A stretch of 64,000 nt of DNA from CAMYKD01 sp041617155. Its GTDB lineage: Bacteria; Pseudomonadota; Alphaproteobacteria; Kiloniellales; JAKSDN01. The stretch covers positions 1 to 64,000 of the forward strand of contig JBFJPL010000010.1 of NCBI GenBank assembly GCA_041617155.1. The letters are read 5' to 3'. Below the pieces are notes generated by a model that saw nothing but the letters and a program-made list of their open reading frames with translations, made no database searches and had not been told where the DNA came from. Shown piece by piece: positions 9,252 through 17,646 of this stretch (positions within the stretch are counted from its first letter, which is position 1; each line of letters begins with the position of its first letter). A program made the translations under genes and the position numbers.

Positions 9252-9629
9252 CGTGAAGACCTCCGTTTAGGGCAGTCCGGCATTCGCGGCATTCGAATCA
9301 GAGTCGGAAACGGGGCCAGCATTCAGCAATGACGGCCCATCCGTGGCCGCTGACCGCAGCGAGCGAAGCGCTCCGCCGACGTCGGCGTGCCCACCGCGAC
9401 CAGAGCCTAGTTCCCCTGGCGGCAGCCCGAAAGTGCGTCCGCCAAGACCTGTCGCAGCAGCTAGAGCGGGATGATTTTACGCGGCATCGCTCAAACTTTG
9501 ACGGTCACCACCGGGCTTGACCCGGTGGTCCAGGGCCATAAGTGCGGCCGCTCATCGCTGGAACCCTGGATGCCCGTGTCAAGTCCGGGCATGACTCTGA
9601 TGAATGAACCAACTTTACCGCATCCCGCT
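9252..9629. other. Intergenic region; right part is a repeat element
   Basis: Bases 9252-9460 show no gene and no clear motif. From 9461 the sequence is the palindromic element described separately. Confidence 0.5.
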
Positions 9630-9633
9630 TTAG
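9461..9633. repeat. Dispersed repeat with AGCGGGATG-type inverted ends
   Basis: The left end CTAGAGCGGGATG (9461-9473) and right end CATCCCGCTTTAG (9621-9633) are inverted repeats with one mismatch. Inside, 9507-9529 is a perfect palindrome of two 9-base arms (ACCACCGGG and its complement) around CTTGA, the alphaproteobacterial CCGGGCTTGACCCGG type. The right end contributes the TAA stop codon (complement of 9630-9632) of the YiiX-like gene. The same end sequence bounds the element at 43747-43959. Confidence 0.65.
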
Positions 9634-10259
9634 GTTTTCTGCCGCAAGACCGCGACCAGATCCACTTCCTTGGTTCGGGCAAAGCCGCTCGGCGCGACGA
9701 AGCCGCGAGGGTCGTACTCGATTTCCACCCCGAACTTCGCGTAGCAGTGCCAGGCGTACTCCGAGCAGATGTACTCGTTGTCGGGCTTGAGCTCTTTCCG
9801 CTCGTTGTCCGAGAAAGGCAGGAACGACGCCGCAATCCGCGCCGCGATCTTGGCGATCTCGTTCTTGTCGTAGGGATAGCCGAAAAGCTGCACGGCGAAC
9901 TGCCCCAACTCCCTGAGGCGATCCGGCGTGGCCTTCTGCTCGAAATCGCGATGCCGCGCGACGACCAGGCCGCCCGGATAGGGATTGCCCTTGCTGTCGT
10001 AGTCGCGCAGATACTTGGTGACCGGCACGGTCCTGACCCCGAGCGGCTCGACGCTCTCGAGCACCATCAGGCGATCGATCGCCTGGACCCACATGACGAA
10101 ACCGACGTGGCTCCACACGCTGTCCGTCGCTCTCTGGATCATTCTCGAGAACCAGGCGGAGCCCGAACACAGCAATATGTCGCCCGAGCGCAGATCCGCG
10201 CGGATCGACGGGTAGGGCACGGCTTTCTTCTTGGGGAAGACATCCACGGATATGGCCAT
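9630..10259 (-). CDS. YiiX/DUF830-like permuted NlpC/P60 family hydrolase
   Basis: 209 residues from ATG 10259, which follows an AGGAGG site by 6 bases; the longer in-frame reading to 10409 has no ribosome site. The order of motifs is that of circularly permuted papain-like enzymes: SGDILLCSG near the start, then His51 in WSHVGFV, Glu69 in VLES, and Cys165 in YICSEYA. Such enzymes are amidases or thioesterases acting on peptides or lipids. No signal peptide. The C-terminus ends exactly in the inverted end of a repeat element. A CRP-like dyad lies 143 bases upstream of the start. Its substrate is unknown; the neighbouring DUF2235 and patatin genes suggest a lipid or envelope context. Confidence 0.75.
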   Translation of the reverse strand: MAISVDVFPKKKAVPYPSIRADLRSGDILLCSGSAWFSRMIQRATDSVWSHVGFVMWVQAIDRLMVLESVEPLGVRTVPVTKYLRDYDSKGNPYPGGLVVARHRDFEQKATPDRLRELGQFAVQLFGYPYDKNEIAKIAARIAASFLPFSDNERKELKPDNEYICSEYAWHCYAKFGVEIEYDPRGFVAPSGFARTKEVDLVAVLRQKT

Positions 10260-10401
10260 TGGCGCCTCCTCTATCGAAGGCCGGGAGTCCAGCGGCCGCC
10301 CGGCCGGAAATTCGCAAGATCCGCCAGGAGTCCCGCGGCGAGGCTTCACGCCGGGTCCTCCCAGCTCCCCCACAAGGCTACGCGTGGTTGCCACCACCGG
10401 T

Positions 10402-10417
10402 TGTGGCAATAGTCACA
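10402..10417. promoter_or_regulatory. CRP/FNR-like dyad upstream of the YiiX-like gene
   Basis: TGTGGCAATAGTCACA fits TGTGR-N6-YCACA and reads towards the minus-strand gene starting at 10259. It closely resembles the sites at 13829 and 31266. Confidence 0.4.
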
Positions 10418-10537
10418 GCGGACGAGCGCGGGAGCCCGGTCCCAGAATCAATCGGGTCTGCCGTCTTGATGCGGAATCCAATGCAAGACCGACACGCATT
10501 TCGTTCGACCTATCGGATCCCGCGCTCGCCGCCCCGC

Positions 10538-12172
10538 CTATGCCGCCTGGTCCGTGTCCGCCGGAGTCGCCACGGCGTGCCAGTCGCTCGGCAGCACGGT
10601 GCGCCAGAAGTTGGAGAAGATCCGCGCCAAGCGTCGCCGGGCGATCCGGCCGATCAGGTAGAGCATCACGAGGCCCAGGAGCAACAGCCAGAGCTCGGGG
10701 CCGGCGACCAGCGCGTAGAGCCGCTCGCCGACCAGCGGCACCGACGAGGCCCCGGCGTAGAGCAGCTTGGTGAACAGGGTCGCTTGCGGCTCCGGGGCGG
10801 CGATGCCGCCGGCCAGCCACAGGGCCGCCAATGTGCCGATCAGCAGCGCGTAGTGGGCCCAGCGGCGGGCCCCGATCCACAGCCTCGCGCCGGCCTGATC
10901 GAGCAGCAGCGGCTGGTTCTTCGGGGTGACGCCGCCAATGCTTCTGACCACCTGCCTGAGGTAAGTCGGGTGCTCGCCCGGGGCCGGGTTTCTGGCATTG
11001 AACGGCACGCCGACGAACCAGCCCGGCAGGTTGCCGGGCGCGTAACCTTCGGTGCCGAGCGATGTCCGGTACAGGACGCTGACATGGACCTTCGGCTCGA
11101 TGCGGCCGTTTTCGCGGCAGATCTTGGCGATATCGCGCGGTTCATAGCGGTAGTAGACCGCCAGGCCGGCGCGGGAATCATAAAGCTTGTCGTGGACGTT
11201 CATGTGCTCGCTGTAGTCCCGAAGGCTGCCAGCCAGAAACCGCAAGCCTTGGTTGGCCGCCTTCTGCATCATCCAGCACAGCGGCACCAGTGACATGCCC
11301 TGCTTCGGGTATCCGCCGCCGACATTGGCGTGGGCGCCGGCGAACCAGACCTGCTCGATGCGGTTCTCGCCCCGATCCTCCTCGCTTTCGTCCCACATGG
11401 TGGGGTGAAACGACCGCCTCTCGTCATCTATGGCGAGGGCGTGGCAGCCCTTCTGGACATGCGTGCCGAGGATCAGATCCGGAAACTTGTACGGCCAGAT
11501 CCAGTTCAGCGCGGTGGCCAGCTCGGCGACCGGCAGGCCGACGGCATCGACCGTGTCCCAGACGCCGACGAACTTGATCTTCGCCACGCCGTCCGGCGCA
11601 TGATCCGGATGCTTGACCGCATAGCGCTGGCGGAACGCCGAGCTGGCCTGCTCGGCCGTGCTCGAGAAGGGGATGAACCTGTGCAGCCGGTCGCTCCAGC
11701 GCCGGCGAAAATGCTTGCGGAAGTGGCGGTAGGCCCGGTCGACCAGCGCCTCCAGTTCGCGGTCCTTGAGCGTCGTCCTGGCGCGGCCCGACGCACTCAC
11801 GGGGTGCGTGTCGATGATGCCGCAGCGGCCGATCAGCCCGGCCAGGGTGCGCACGGTGAAGGCGCCGCGGCTGAAGCCAAAGAGGTAGACCTCGTCGCCG
11901 GCGGCGTAGGCGCGGCATAGCTCGGTATAGAGCTGTTTGACGTTGCGCTTCAGCCCGTAGCCGACCGCGCCGGCCATCAGCCTGAGCAGCTTCAAGCCTT
12001 CCGTGCCGACGCCGTCGTCATAGAACGCGATCTGCTGCATCTGGCCCGGATCTTCCTTGTGGCCGTTCAGGTCGACGGCCTCGAACACCTTCCAGACGTT
12101 GGTGCCGCGGTTCTTGTTGGCGGTGTTGCCCGTGCCGTCGGAACAAAGAACGATTCGCTTCTGCCGCATCAT
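10538..12172 (-). CDS. DUF2235 family alpha/beta hydrolase with C-terminal membrane helices
   Basis: 544 residues from ATG 12172, with AAGGAG about 8 bases upstream; two adjacent ATG codons make the start ambiguous by one residue. The N-terminal SDGTGNTANK and the nucleophile elbow GFSRGA (Ser101) are the DUF2235 hallmarks, shared with Tle1-type phospholipases. The domain runs to about residue 400. Two hydrophobic segments follow (about residues 440-460 and 485-505), ending in a basic tail, so the enzyme is probably anchored in the membrane. It is monocistronic by spacing. Type VI effector homologues exist, but no VgrG, PAAR or immunity gene is visible here, so a lipid-turnover role is equally likely. 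Confidence 0.85.
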   Translation of the reverse strand: MMRQKRIVLCSDGTGNTANKNRGTNVWKVFEAVDLNGHKEDPGQMQQIAFYDDGVGTEGLKLLRLMAGAVGYGLKRNVKQLYTELCRAYAAGDEVYLFGFSRGAFTVRTLAGLIGRCGIIDTHPVSASGRARTTLKDRELEALVDRAYRHFRKHFRRRWSDRLHRFIPFSSTAEQASSAFRQRYAVKHPDHAPDGVAKIKFVGVWDTVDAVGLPVAELATALNWIWPYKFPDLILGTHVQKGCHALAIDDERRSFHPTMWDESEEDRGENRIEQVWFAGAHANVGGGYPKQGMSLVPLCWMMQKAANQGLRFLAGSLRDYSEHMNVHDKLYDSRAGLAVYYRYEPRDIAKICRENGRIEPKVHVSVLYRTSLGTEGYAPGNLPGWFVGVPFNARNPAPGEHPTYLRQVVRSIGGVTPKNQPLLLDQAGARLWIGARRWAHYALLIGTLAALWLAGGIAAPEPQATLFTKLLYAGASSVPLVGERLYALVAGPELWLLLLGLVMLYLIGRIARRRLARIFSNFWRTVLPSDWHAVATPADTDQAA

Positions 12173-12294
12173 CGTGAAACTCCTTCCCCTTTCCGGGCGC
12201 CGCCCGCCCGCAGCAGCTTGCAGGTGCGCCAACTTGTGAAGAGTTCAAAAATCGCGTCCGGCGTTGTGCCGGCTACCGGTCGCCGGCCGAGCGC

Positions 12295-13458
12295 CTAGTC
12301 GCCGCCGCTCAGCTTCTTCTGTGCCGCCTCTCTGACCCCGAGCAGGAACGCCAAGGGGTCCTGGTCGTGCTTGGGAACCGCCGGATGATCCTTTTCGAAC
12401 TGTCGGAACTTGGCCCGCGTCACGGGACCGGGGAGGCCGTCGACCGATCCGATCTCGTAGCCGGCTTTCTTGAGAAGACCCTGGACGATTTCGACGTAAA
12501 GGTCCTTCTGCTTTGACGTGGCAAGCGCTCCCGCTTGGCCGACATTGCCGAGGGCGGCCTTGTAGGCGTTGACCCAGTTGCTGGCGTCGTCAAGGGCCTT
12601 CAGCTTGTCCCAGACCGCGCCGCGTGCCAGCAGATTGTTCAAAAGGTTCTGTTTCACCAGCGCCAGGGCCGGGACGACCTTGTCCTGGCAATGCCGCTCG
12701 AGCGCCGTGCGGGGGGCATCGCCGGCGCCGCCGCTCAGCGCCGAGAGGCAGGCGATCTCGACCGCGTCCATGTTGATGTCGTGGAGATAGTTCTTCTGCA
12801 TGCTCTCCAGTATCCTGGCCGCCTCAAGGCCGGCGCCGGCCGCGCGGCCGGGGTCGTTCCCTTGGCCGGGCCCGGCGGCCGGCTCGATTTCACCGGCTTG
12901 GTCTACCGTTCCGGAACGCACGCCGGCGAGCGACCGCCCGACGTTTCCAGCCGCCAGTTCGGCCAGCAGCAGCGTGACCATCGTGTCGTCGTATCGGCTT
13001 AGCATGACGGCGTATTCGGTCTTCGAAAGCGCGCCGTTCGCATAGGCCTCGCACGCCCGGTACATGCCGTCGCGCAACAACTGGACGGTGGCGATTCGCT
13101 CGGTCATCTGCGCGATCGCTTCGGCCCGCTGTCGAGCCAAGTCCAATGCCAGGCTGCCGCTGCCCTGGCCGGCGACATCGGCGGCGATCTTCGAGTCCAG
13201 TTCGAAGCTTTCCGAGACCGCCTTCGCGACATCGGGGCTGGGTTCCGCGCACACGATGGCGGAGGGTTTGATCCGGCCGAAATCCGACTCGGCCCCGACG
13301 CGCGTGCGCGTCACGGCGCGATACTCGGCCTTGGTCAACAGGATCGAATCGTCGCCGAAGCTGTGCCATTGAATCGCCTTTTCGCCGGCGCAGGCGGCGA
13401 GCAGGAGCAGGGCTGCCAAGCCAACGGGCACTTGGAAATTCAAGACCCTCGACATCAT
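12295..13458 (-). CDS. Lipoprotein with C-terminal peptidoglycan-binding-like domain
   Basis: 387 residues from ATG 13458 (an adjacent ATG at 13455 has better spacing to GGAGG). The signal sequence ends in the lipobox LLAAC (Cys23). The central part is helical, with alkaline segments around residues 60-280. The C-terminal 60 residues (GLLKKAGYEIGSVDGLPG, then TRAKFRQFEKDH) resemble the PG_binding_1 fold, suggesting contact with the cell wall. It is upstream of the DUF2235 gene on the same strand with a 122-base gap. Its leader contains two strong hairpins. Function unknown; an envelope lipoprotein linked to peptidoglycan is the safest description. Confidence 0.7.
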   Translation of the reverse strand: MMSRVLNFQVPVGLAALLLLAACAGEKAIQWHSFGDDSILLTKAEYRAVTRTRVGAESDFGRIKPSAIVCAEPSPDVAKAVSESFELDSKIAADVAGQGSGSLALDLARQRAEAIAQMTERIATVQLLRDGMYRACEAYANGALSKTEYAVMLSRYDDTMVTLLLAELAAGNVGRSLAGVRSGTVDQAGEIEPAAGPGQGNDPGRAAGAGLEAARILESMQKNYLHDINMDAVEIACLSALSGGAGDAPRTALERHCQDKVVPALALVKQNLLNNLLARGAVWDKLKALDDASNWVNAYKAALGNVGQAGALATSKQKDLYVEIVQGLLKKAGYEIGSVDGLPGPVTRAKFRQFEKDHPAVPKHDQDPLAFLLGVREAAQKKLSGGD

Positions 13459-13989
13459 AGCCTCCATTGCGTTTGTCTTCCGGGGGTCCGCATTCGCGTA
13501 TCGAAGCGGAGCTCCGAGGCCGGCCGCGGATCTTGCCCGGCCGGCCTCGACGACGCCGGCGGCCGGCGGCGGATTTTCCTCCGCCGCCCGGATTTTCCAA
13601 TGGCCGCTCGGTACCCCGACCGGCTGGTCCGCCGCCGGCGCCGGCTTCAGGCCGGTTTCGTGGAGAAGGCCGGCGGCGGTAAGGGCAACGGATCCCGACG
13701 CTCTCCTGCGCCGCGGCGTCGTATGGCGCGGCCGAGAACAAAGCGAGCCATGAGAGATCGCGCATCTCCACCTGCCCAAAAATAAATGAGTCATCGGACC
13801 GATGGTGCCACCGGCGCCCGGCCGACTCTGTGGCAATTCGCACAGTTCGCGAAAAAGGTCAGTGACGCCGTTTTCGCCCAAGACCCGACTGCCGCCCCGC
13901 GCCACGGCGCCGAACGGCAGGTGGCGGGGCCGAGAGATTCAACCGGGCGTCGCTGGATGCCGCCGCGATGTTCCGTTTATGTTCCTGTC
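13459..13989. other. Gene-poor leader region with two hairpins and a CRP-like dyad
   Basis: No convincing gene. CGAGGCCGGCC (13515-13525) pairs with GGCCGGCCTCG (13539-13549). A second hairpin is formed by GGCGGCGGA and TCCGCCGCC around 13566-13590. Both lie in the minus-strand leader of the lipoprotein gene and could be attenuator or relic structures. TGTGGCAATTCGCACA (13829-13844) is a CRP-like dyad. Confidence 0.4.
13829..13844. promoter_or_regulatory. CRP/FNR-like dyad
   Basis: TGTGGCAATTCGCACA matches TGTGR-N6-nCACA. It lies 146 bases before the small zinc-ribbon gene at 13990 and 371 bases before the minus-strand lipoprotein gene. Confidence 0.35.
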
Positions 13990-14250
13990 ATGTTTGGCGG
14001 CAAGGACAGGCAACTCACGCTCGGCGAGCTCAGGCGCACCGGGCGGGTGGTCCATTGCCTCTGCCGGCGCTGCCGGCACGAGAACAACCTGGCGACCAAG
14101 CTGCTGATCGCGCGCGCAGGGGCCGCCACCAAGGTGACCTACGCCGCCAATTTCCTGCGCTGTAGCCGCTGCGGCTCGAAGAACGTCTGGACCATGCCCG
14201 GCGAGCGGCCGCGGCACCCCTACCGCATGCCCCCGGCGCCGGAGCGCTAG
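13990..14250 (+). CDS. Small zinc-ribbon-like protein
   Basis: 86 residues from ATG 13990; an open frame extends upstream to 13786, but that part lacks protein-like character and the start has no strong ribosome site. Two CxxC knuckles are visible (CLCRRC and CSRC, about 40 residues apart), followed by a basic Pro/Arg tail. The spacing fits a four-cysteine zinc ribbon. LTLGELRRTG resembles short DNA- or RNA-binding proteins of alphaproteobacteria. It stands alone between two gene-poor regions. Whether it is expressed is uncertain. Confidence 0.5.
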   Translation: MFGGKDRQLTLGELRRTGRVVHCLCRRCRHENNLATKLLIARAGAATKVTYAANFLRCSRCGSKNVWTMPGERPRHPYRMPPAPER

Positions 14251-14711
14251 CGACGACCTGTAGGATCAACCCGGGCCGACGGGCGAGTGCCGGATCAAAT
14301 CCAACGCCGATGTGACGTTGGTCACGGACAGCCTTGTTGGGCCGGTGCATGCTTGGCGCCGTACCGGAGGCCGTCCGGGCTTAGATTTCAAGCACGTGTG
14401 ACAAAGCGAACATTATTTGAGCACGGGCGAAATTGGTTTTTACCGCCCGCCATTCATGAGTTCGACGGACGATTCGGCCCCAATCGAAAAGTAGCGCTTG
14501 TCGCGGCATGGCGTCGCGGGCGTCGCATGCGACGCATTCACATAGGGACAGAAGGACGAATGATTTGATCAACCTGGAGGTGGATAGTTTCAATGCATAG
14601 GAGCACGAACAAGACTTTCGGCGGTTCATATGCCGCCCCTGAAAAACCTGGGCGGACGGCTTCGACAGAGTCCGCTGTTCCGACAACGGCGGCCGGCCGG
14701 GAGCCGGGCCA
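14251..14711. other. Gene-poor region with a CRP-like dyad
   Basis: 461 bases without a supported gene. TGTGACGTTGGTCACG (14311-14326) resembles a CRP-like site. Nothing else is seen apart from ordinary AT-richer leader sequence before the small gene at 14712. Confidence 0.4.
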
Positions 14712-14936
14712 ATGATGAAGGTCCTGCTTCTGGTCTGCGCCGCCACCCTGCCGCATTTCGAGTGTCAGGAGACCAATGCGCGCGTGGTCATCCAAGGCCC
14801 CGACGTGCGGACCGCGCTCGGTTGCGCCATGCGCTCCCAAGCCTACATCGCGAGCACGGCGATCGAGATCGGCGCGGCCGAATACCTCAAGATCAAATGC
14901 CTGCGCAGCGGCATCGGCGCGCATAACGTCGGCTAG
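14712..14936 (+). CDS. Small Cys-containing, possibly secreted protein
   Basis: 74 residues starting with two Met codons; GGGAG lies about 8 bases upstream of ATG 14712. Residues 1-13 are hydrophobic (MKVLLLVCAATL), consistent with a short signal or membrane segment. Cysteines at 9, 18, 38 and 63 could form two disulfides. The sequence looks like a real conserved small protein (VVIQGPDVRTALGCAM) rather than a chance frame, but I cannot name it. No operon partner. Confidence 0.55.
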   Translation: MMKVLLLVCAATLPHFECQETNARVVIQGPDVRTALGCAMRSQAYIASTAIEIGAAEYLKIKCLRSGIGAHNVG

Positions 14937-15101
14937 CGCGTTATTCGTTCGAATAGAATCGGCGCCGGCCCGCTCCCCCTCCCGGCCGCCCATATCATAC
15001 GATTCCGTGGCCGGCCGCGAGGGAGAGCGGGCTGGTTCCGACTGATTGAAAAATGCCCTAGACGCCGGTCCCCGGACGGGCCGACGGCCGAGCCGCGAAG
15101 C

Positions 15102-15345
15102 TCACAAACGGCGAGCGCCCCCTGCGGGGGCGCTCACTTGGGAGCCCTTGACGATCGTGACGAGCACGAGATCGGAGGCTGCGGCGCCGGCATCGTCGGT
15201 CACGGTCAGGATCAACGTGTGGCCGCCGCGTTTCAAGCGTATCGTGGTCGCCGCCCCCTCGGCCACGCCGGTGCCGTGGCGGCTTCAAAGGGAGGAGGCG
15301 ATCGTGCCGTCGGCATCGACCGAGGCCGAGCCCGCCAAGGGGCTT
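15102..15345 (-). pseudogene. Relic of a PKD/Ig-like repeat domain
   Basis: On the minus strand, 15269-15102 translates to GVAEG..., then RGGHTLILTVTDDAGAAA, SDLVLVTIVKG and a stop; this is the typical end of a PKD domain (G-x-x-TLTVTDDAG). Just upstream in another frame, about 15340-15284, reads SASVDADGTIASSL and a stop, the preceding strand of the same fold. So the frame is broken near 15280 and no start exists. It is the tail of a decayed surface protein gene. Confidence 0.6.
15113..15135. terminator. Perfect 10-bp hairpin at the PKD relic
   Basis: GAGCGCCCCC and GGGGGCGCTC flank TGC. On the minus strand it lies at the end of the relic reading frame and probably was its terminator; only a weak GTTTG follows. 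Confidence 0.45.
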
Positions 15346-15458
15346 TCTTCAGGCCGGCATTAGTGGTTTGTTTGGCAATACCCCCTAGACCGGGTGGATC
15401 GCGCCGGCCCGGCGGCGCGGCCGGCGCCGGCGACAACCCGCTTCGAGGACAAGGCTCG

Positions 15459-16121
15459 ATGTTCACGGAATCCAATATCGTCAATCTTTTCCCGATCCCC
15501 GTTTGGGTCCACACCTTGGGCGCCGAGGAGGCGGCGAGCGTCAACCAGAGCGCGCTCGCGCTGCTCGACGCGATCAGGGCCGAGAAGCCCGACATCGCCC
15601 CGGGCCAGCACTGGCAGACGCCCAACGACCTGCAGAACCGGCCCGAGCTGGAGGCGCTGAACGGCCACGTCAATACGGCGACCAGCGCCATTCTCGACCA
15701 TCTGCAGGTCGAGTACGGCGCCTTCCTGATCACCGGCTGCTGGGCCTCGGTCATGCCCAAGGGGTCGTCGGCGCAGCGCTCGCACACCCATCCCAACAAC
15801 TTCCTGAGCGGCGTCTACTACGTCCAGACGCCGGCCGGCGGCGACAGTATCGTGTTCCACGACCCCAAGGCGCAGACCAACATCATCGCGCCGCGCGTTA
15901 AGCAGGCGAACGAGCACAACTCGCGCAACGCCACCCTGTCGGTCGAGCCCGGAACCTTGGTCATGTTCCCCGCGTGGCTGCCGCACTCGGTCGGCGGCAA
16001 CGACGGCGACGGCGACCGGGTAAGCATCAGCTTCAACGTGATGTTCGGCCAGTTCGGCGAGCAGATGAGCCAGCCGAAACCGGAACAGGACCCCGACGGG
16101 CAGGGCCGCACGTCGGTTTGA
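15459..16121 (+). CDS. TIGR02466 family putative 2-oxoglutarate/Fe(II) oxygenase
   Basis: 220 residues from ATG 15459 with an AAGG-like site. The opening (NLFPIPVWVHTL), the metal-binding block SHTHPNN (His109, His111), the GVYYVQTP strand and the distal PAWLPHSVGG (His176) are the hallmarks of the TIGR02466 oxygenase-like family. These proteins have the double-stranded beta-helix fold with an iron site; substrates are mostly unknown. It is followed after 34 bases by the haloacid-dehalogenase-like hydrolase gene, so the two are probably co-transcribed. The upstream open frame beginning at 15138 is not part of the protein. Confidence 0.85.
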   Translation: MFTESNIVNLFPIPVWVHTLGAEEAASVNQSALALLDAIRAEKPDIAPGQHWQTPNDLQNRPELEALNGHVNTATSAILDHLQVEYGAFLITGCWASVMPKGSSAQRSHTHPNNFLSGVYYVQTPAGGDSIVFHDPKAQTNIIAPRVKQANEHNSRNATLSVEPGTLVMFPAWLPHSVGGNDGDGDRVSISFNVMFGQFGEQMSQPKPEQDPDGQGRTSV

Positions 16122-16155
16122 GGCCGGCGCCCGCGCCGGCCGCGGAGATCGGCCG

Positions 16156-17037
16156 ATGTTCTTCGAGGGCTTCGCGCTCGAGCAGGCGGCGGTCGCCGGC
16201 GGCACCCTGAGGCTGCGCCGCGGCGGGTCGGGGCCGCCGCTCTTGCTGCTGCACGGCAATCCCCAGACCCATGCCATGTGGCACAAGGTGGCGCCTGGGA
16301 TCGCCGCGCGTTTCACGGTCGTCTGTCCGGACCTGCGCGGCTACGGCGGCTCCTTCAAGCCGGCAGCGACCGCCGATCACGCGCCCTACGCCAAGACGGC
16401 GATGGCCCGGGACATGGCCGAGCTGATGGACCGTCTCGGGCACCGGGAGTTCTGCGTCGCGGGCCACGACCGCGGCGCGCGGGTGGCGCACCGCCTGGCG
16501 CTCGATTGCCCCGAGCGGGTGAGCAGACTGGCGCTGCTCGACATCGTCCCGACGCTCGAGCATTTCGAGCGCACCGACATGGCCTTCGCGATGGGCTATT
16601 ACCATTGGTTCTGGCTGGCCCAGCCGCATCCCTTCCCGGAAACCCTGATCGACGCCGCGCCGGAGGCCTGGTTCCGCGCCCACACCGGGCGCGAGCCCAA
16701 GGGCGCCGACTTCTTCCATCTTGAGGCGCTGGCCGACTATCTGGCAGCGGTGCGCCGGCCGGCCACGATCCGCGGCATTTGCGAGGACTACCGCGCCGCC
16801 GCCACGATCGACCTGGCGCACGACCGCGCCAGCCGCGACGCGGGCGAAAAGATCGCCTGCCCGCTGCTGGTGCTCTGGGGCGCCAGGGGCAAGATCGGCG
16901 AATGGTACGCGCCGCTCGAGATCTGGCGGCGCTACGCCGTCGCCGAGCCGACCGGCGGGCCGATCGACAGCGGCCACTACCTCGCCGAGGAGGCGCCGGC
17001 CGCGGTCCTGGCGGCGTTCGAGCGTTTCTTCGCGTGA
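16156..17037 (+). CDS. Haloacetate (fluoroacetate) dehalogenase-like alpha/beta hydrolase
   Basis: 293 residues. The nucleophile is Asp105 in GHDRG rather than Ser, followed by Arg106 and Arg109. Further signature residues are Asp129 (LLDIVPT), His150-Trp151 (YYHWFW), Tyr212 (EDYRAA) and His274 (SGHYLAEE). This set matches the carboxylate- and halide-binding residues of characterised fluoroacetate dehalogenases, so hydrolysis of a small 2-haloacid to the hydroxyacid is likely. Cytosolic, no signal peptide. It follows the TIGR02466 oxygenase by 34 bases. The reading frame immediately after the stop continues into a SnoaL-like relic. Confidence 0.88.
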   Translation: MFFEGFALEQAAVAGGTLRLRRGGSGPPLLLLHGNPQTHAMWHKVAPGIAARFTVVCPDLRGYGGSFKPAATADHAPYAKTAMARDMAELMDRLGHREFCVAGHDRGARVAHRLALDCPERVSRLALLDIVPTLEHFERTDMAFAMGYYHWFWLAQPHPFPETLIDAAPEAWFRAHTGREPKGADFFHLEALADYLAAVRRPATIRGICEDYRAAATIDLAHDRASRDAGEKIACPLLVLWGARGKIGEWYAPLEIWRRYAVAEPTGGPIDSGHYLAEEAPAAVLAAFERFFA

Positions 17038-17238
17038 GAGCCTGAGCGTCTCATTGACCCGCACGTGCGGGTCTACGGCGATACGGCCATCAACACCGGC
17101 TACTACACCTTCAGCTACGAGAAGGACGGCGAGATGAAGTCGCTACCGCCGCGCTACAGCTTCTCGCTGGTAAAGCGCAACGGTAAGTGGCTGCTCGCGG
17201 ATCACCACTCCTCGGGCATGCCGGCACCGGTGAAATAG
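17038..17238 (+). pseudogene. C-terminal relic of a SnoaL/DUF4440 (CaMKII-association-like) protein
   Basis: Directly after the dehalogenase stop, in the same frame, the sequence reads RVYGDTAINTGYYTFSY, then RYSFSLVKRNGKWLLADHHSS and a stop at 17236-17238 (quoted in parts). This is the C-terminal half of the SnoaL-like DUF4440 fold. There is no start codon or N-terminal half, so it is a truncated remnant brought against the dehalogenase gene by a deletion. Confidence 0.7.
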
Positions 17239-17646
17239 GGCGCGAGGCGGCCTCTGACAAGTAAGCTCGGCCGGGCGGTTTCGTGGGACATCCCCTGGCC
17301 CGGTCGAGCGTCGTGGCGATGTCTCGACCACATATTCTGCACACGCCCACGTCGGCTTCGGGTCACAGCTTGCCGTAGAGACCGCCTCGCAGCCGGGTCC
17401 GCTGTCAGGGGTAGAGCGGTCGAAATGCCGTCGAACTACCGGTCTGAGCATCCTTTCGGACACGCTTGAAGGCAGATCCGAAAGGGCGAATTCAGCCAAG
17501 GTCGGAAACTCGGCGGTGCGGCAGAAGCCACACCGGACATACCTCATCACCTCCGGGTGGACGGTCCCGGGTGATATCTCGAAATATGAGAACGGATTTC
17601 TCGTCCGAGGACGCCGTGCAACGCGTCTCACCGGTTCAAGCGGGCT
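17239..17646. other. Gene-poor region
   Basis: 408 bases with no supported gene. On the minus strand, 17631-17500 reads FSYFEISPG...PEVMRYVR, which faintly recalls the start of IS6-family transposases; too short to call. Confidence 0.35.

Larger units (their letters stand above)
14937..15458. other. Intergenic region containing a PKD-domain relic and a hairpin
   Basis: No intact gene. Bases 15102-15345 on the minus strand are a PKD-like relic (separate entry). The promoter and ribosome site for the oxygenase at 15459 lie at the right end. Confidence 0.5.

Noticed and set aside
10538..12172. Type VI secretion effector assignment for the DUF2235 protein
   Set aside because: No VgrG, Hcp, PAAR or immunity gene nearby, and the protein has C-terminal membrane helices.
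17500..17631. IS6-type transposase start (FSYFEISP)
   Set aside because: Only about ten residues match and the following sequence does not continue the fold.
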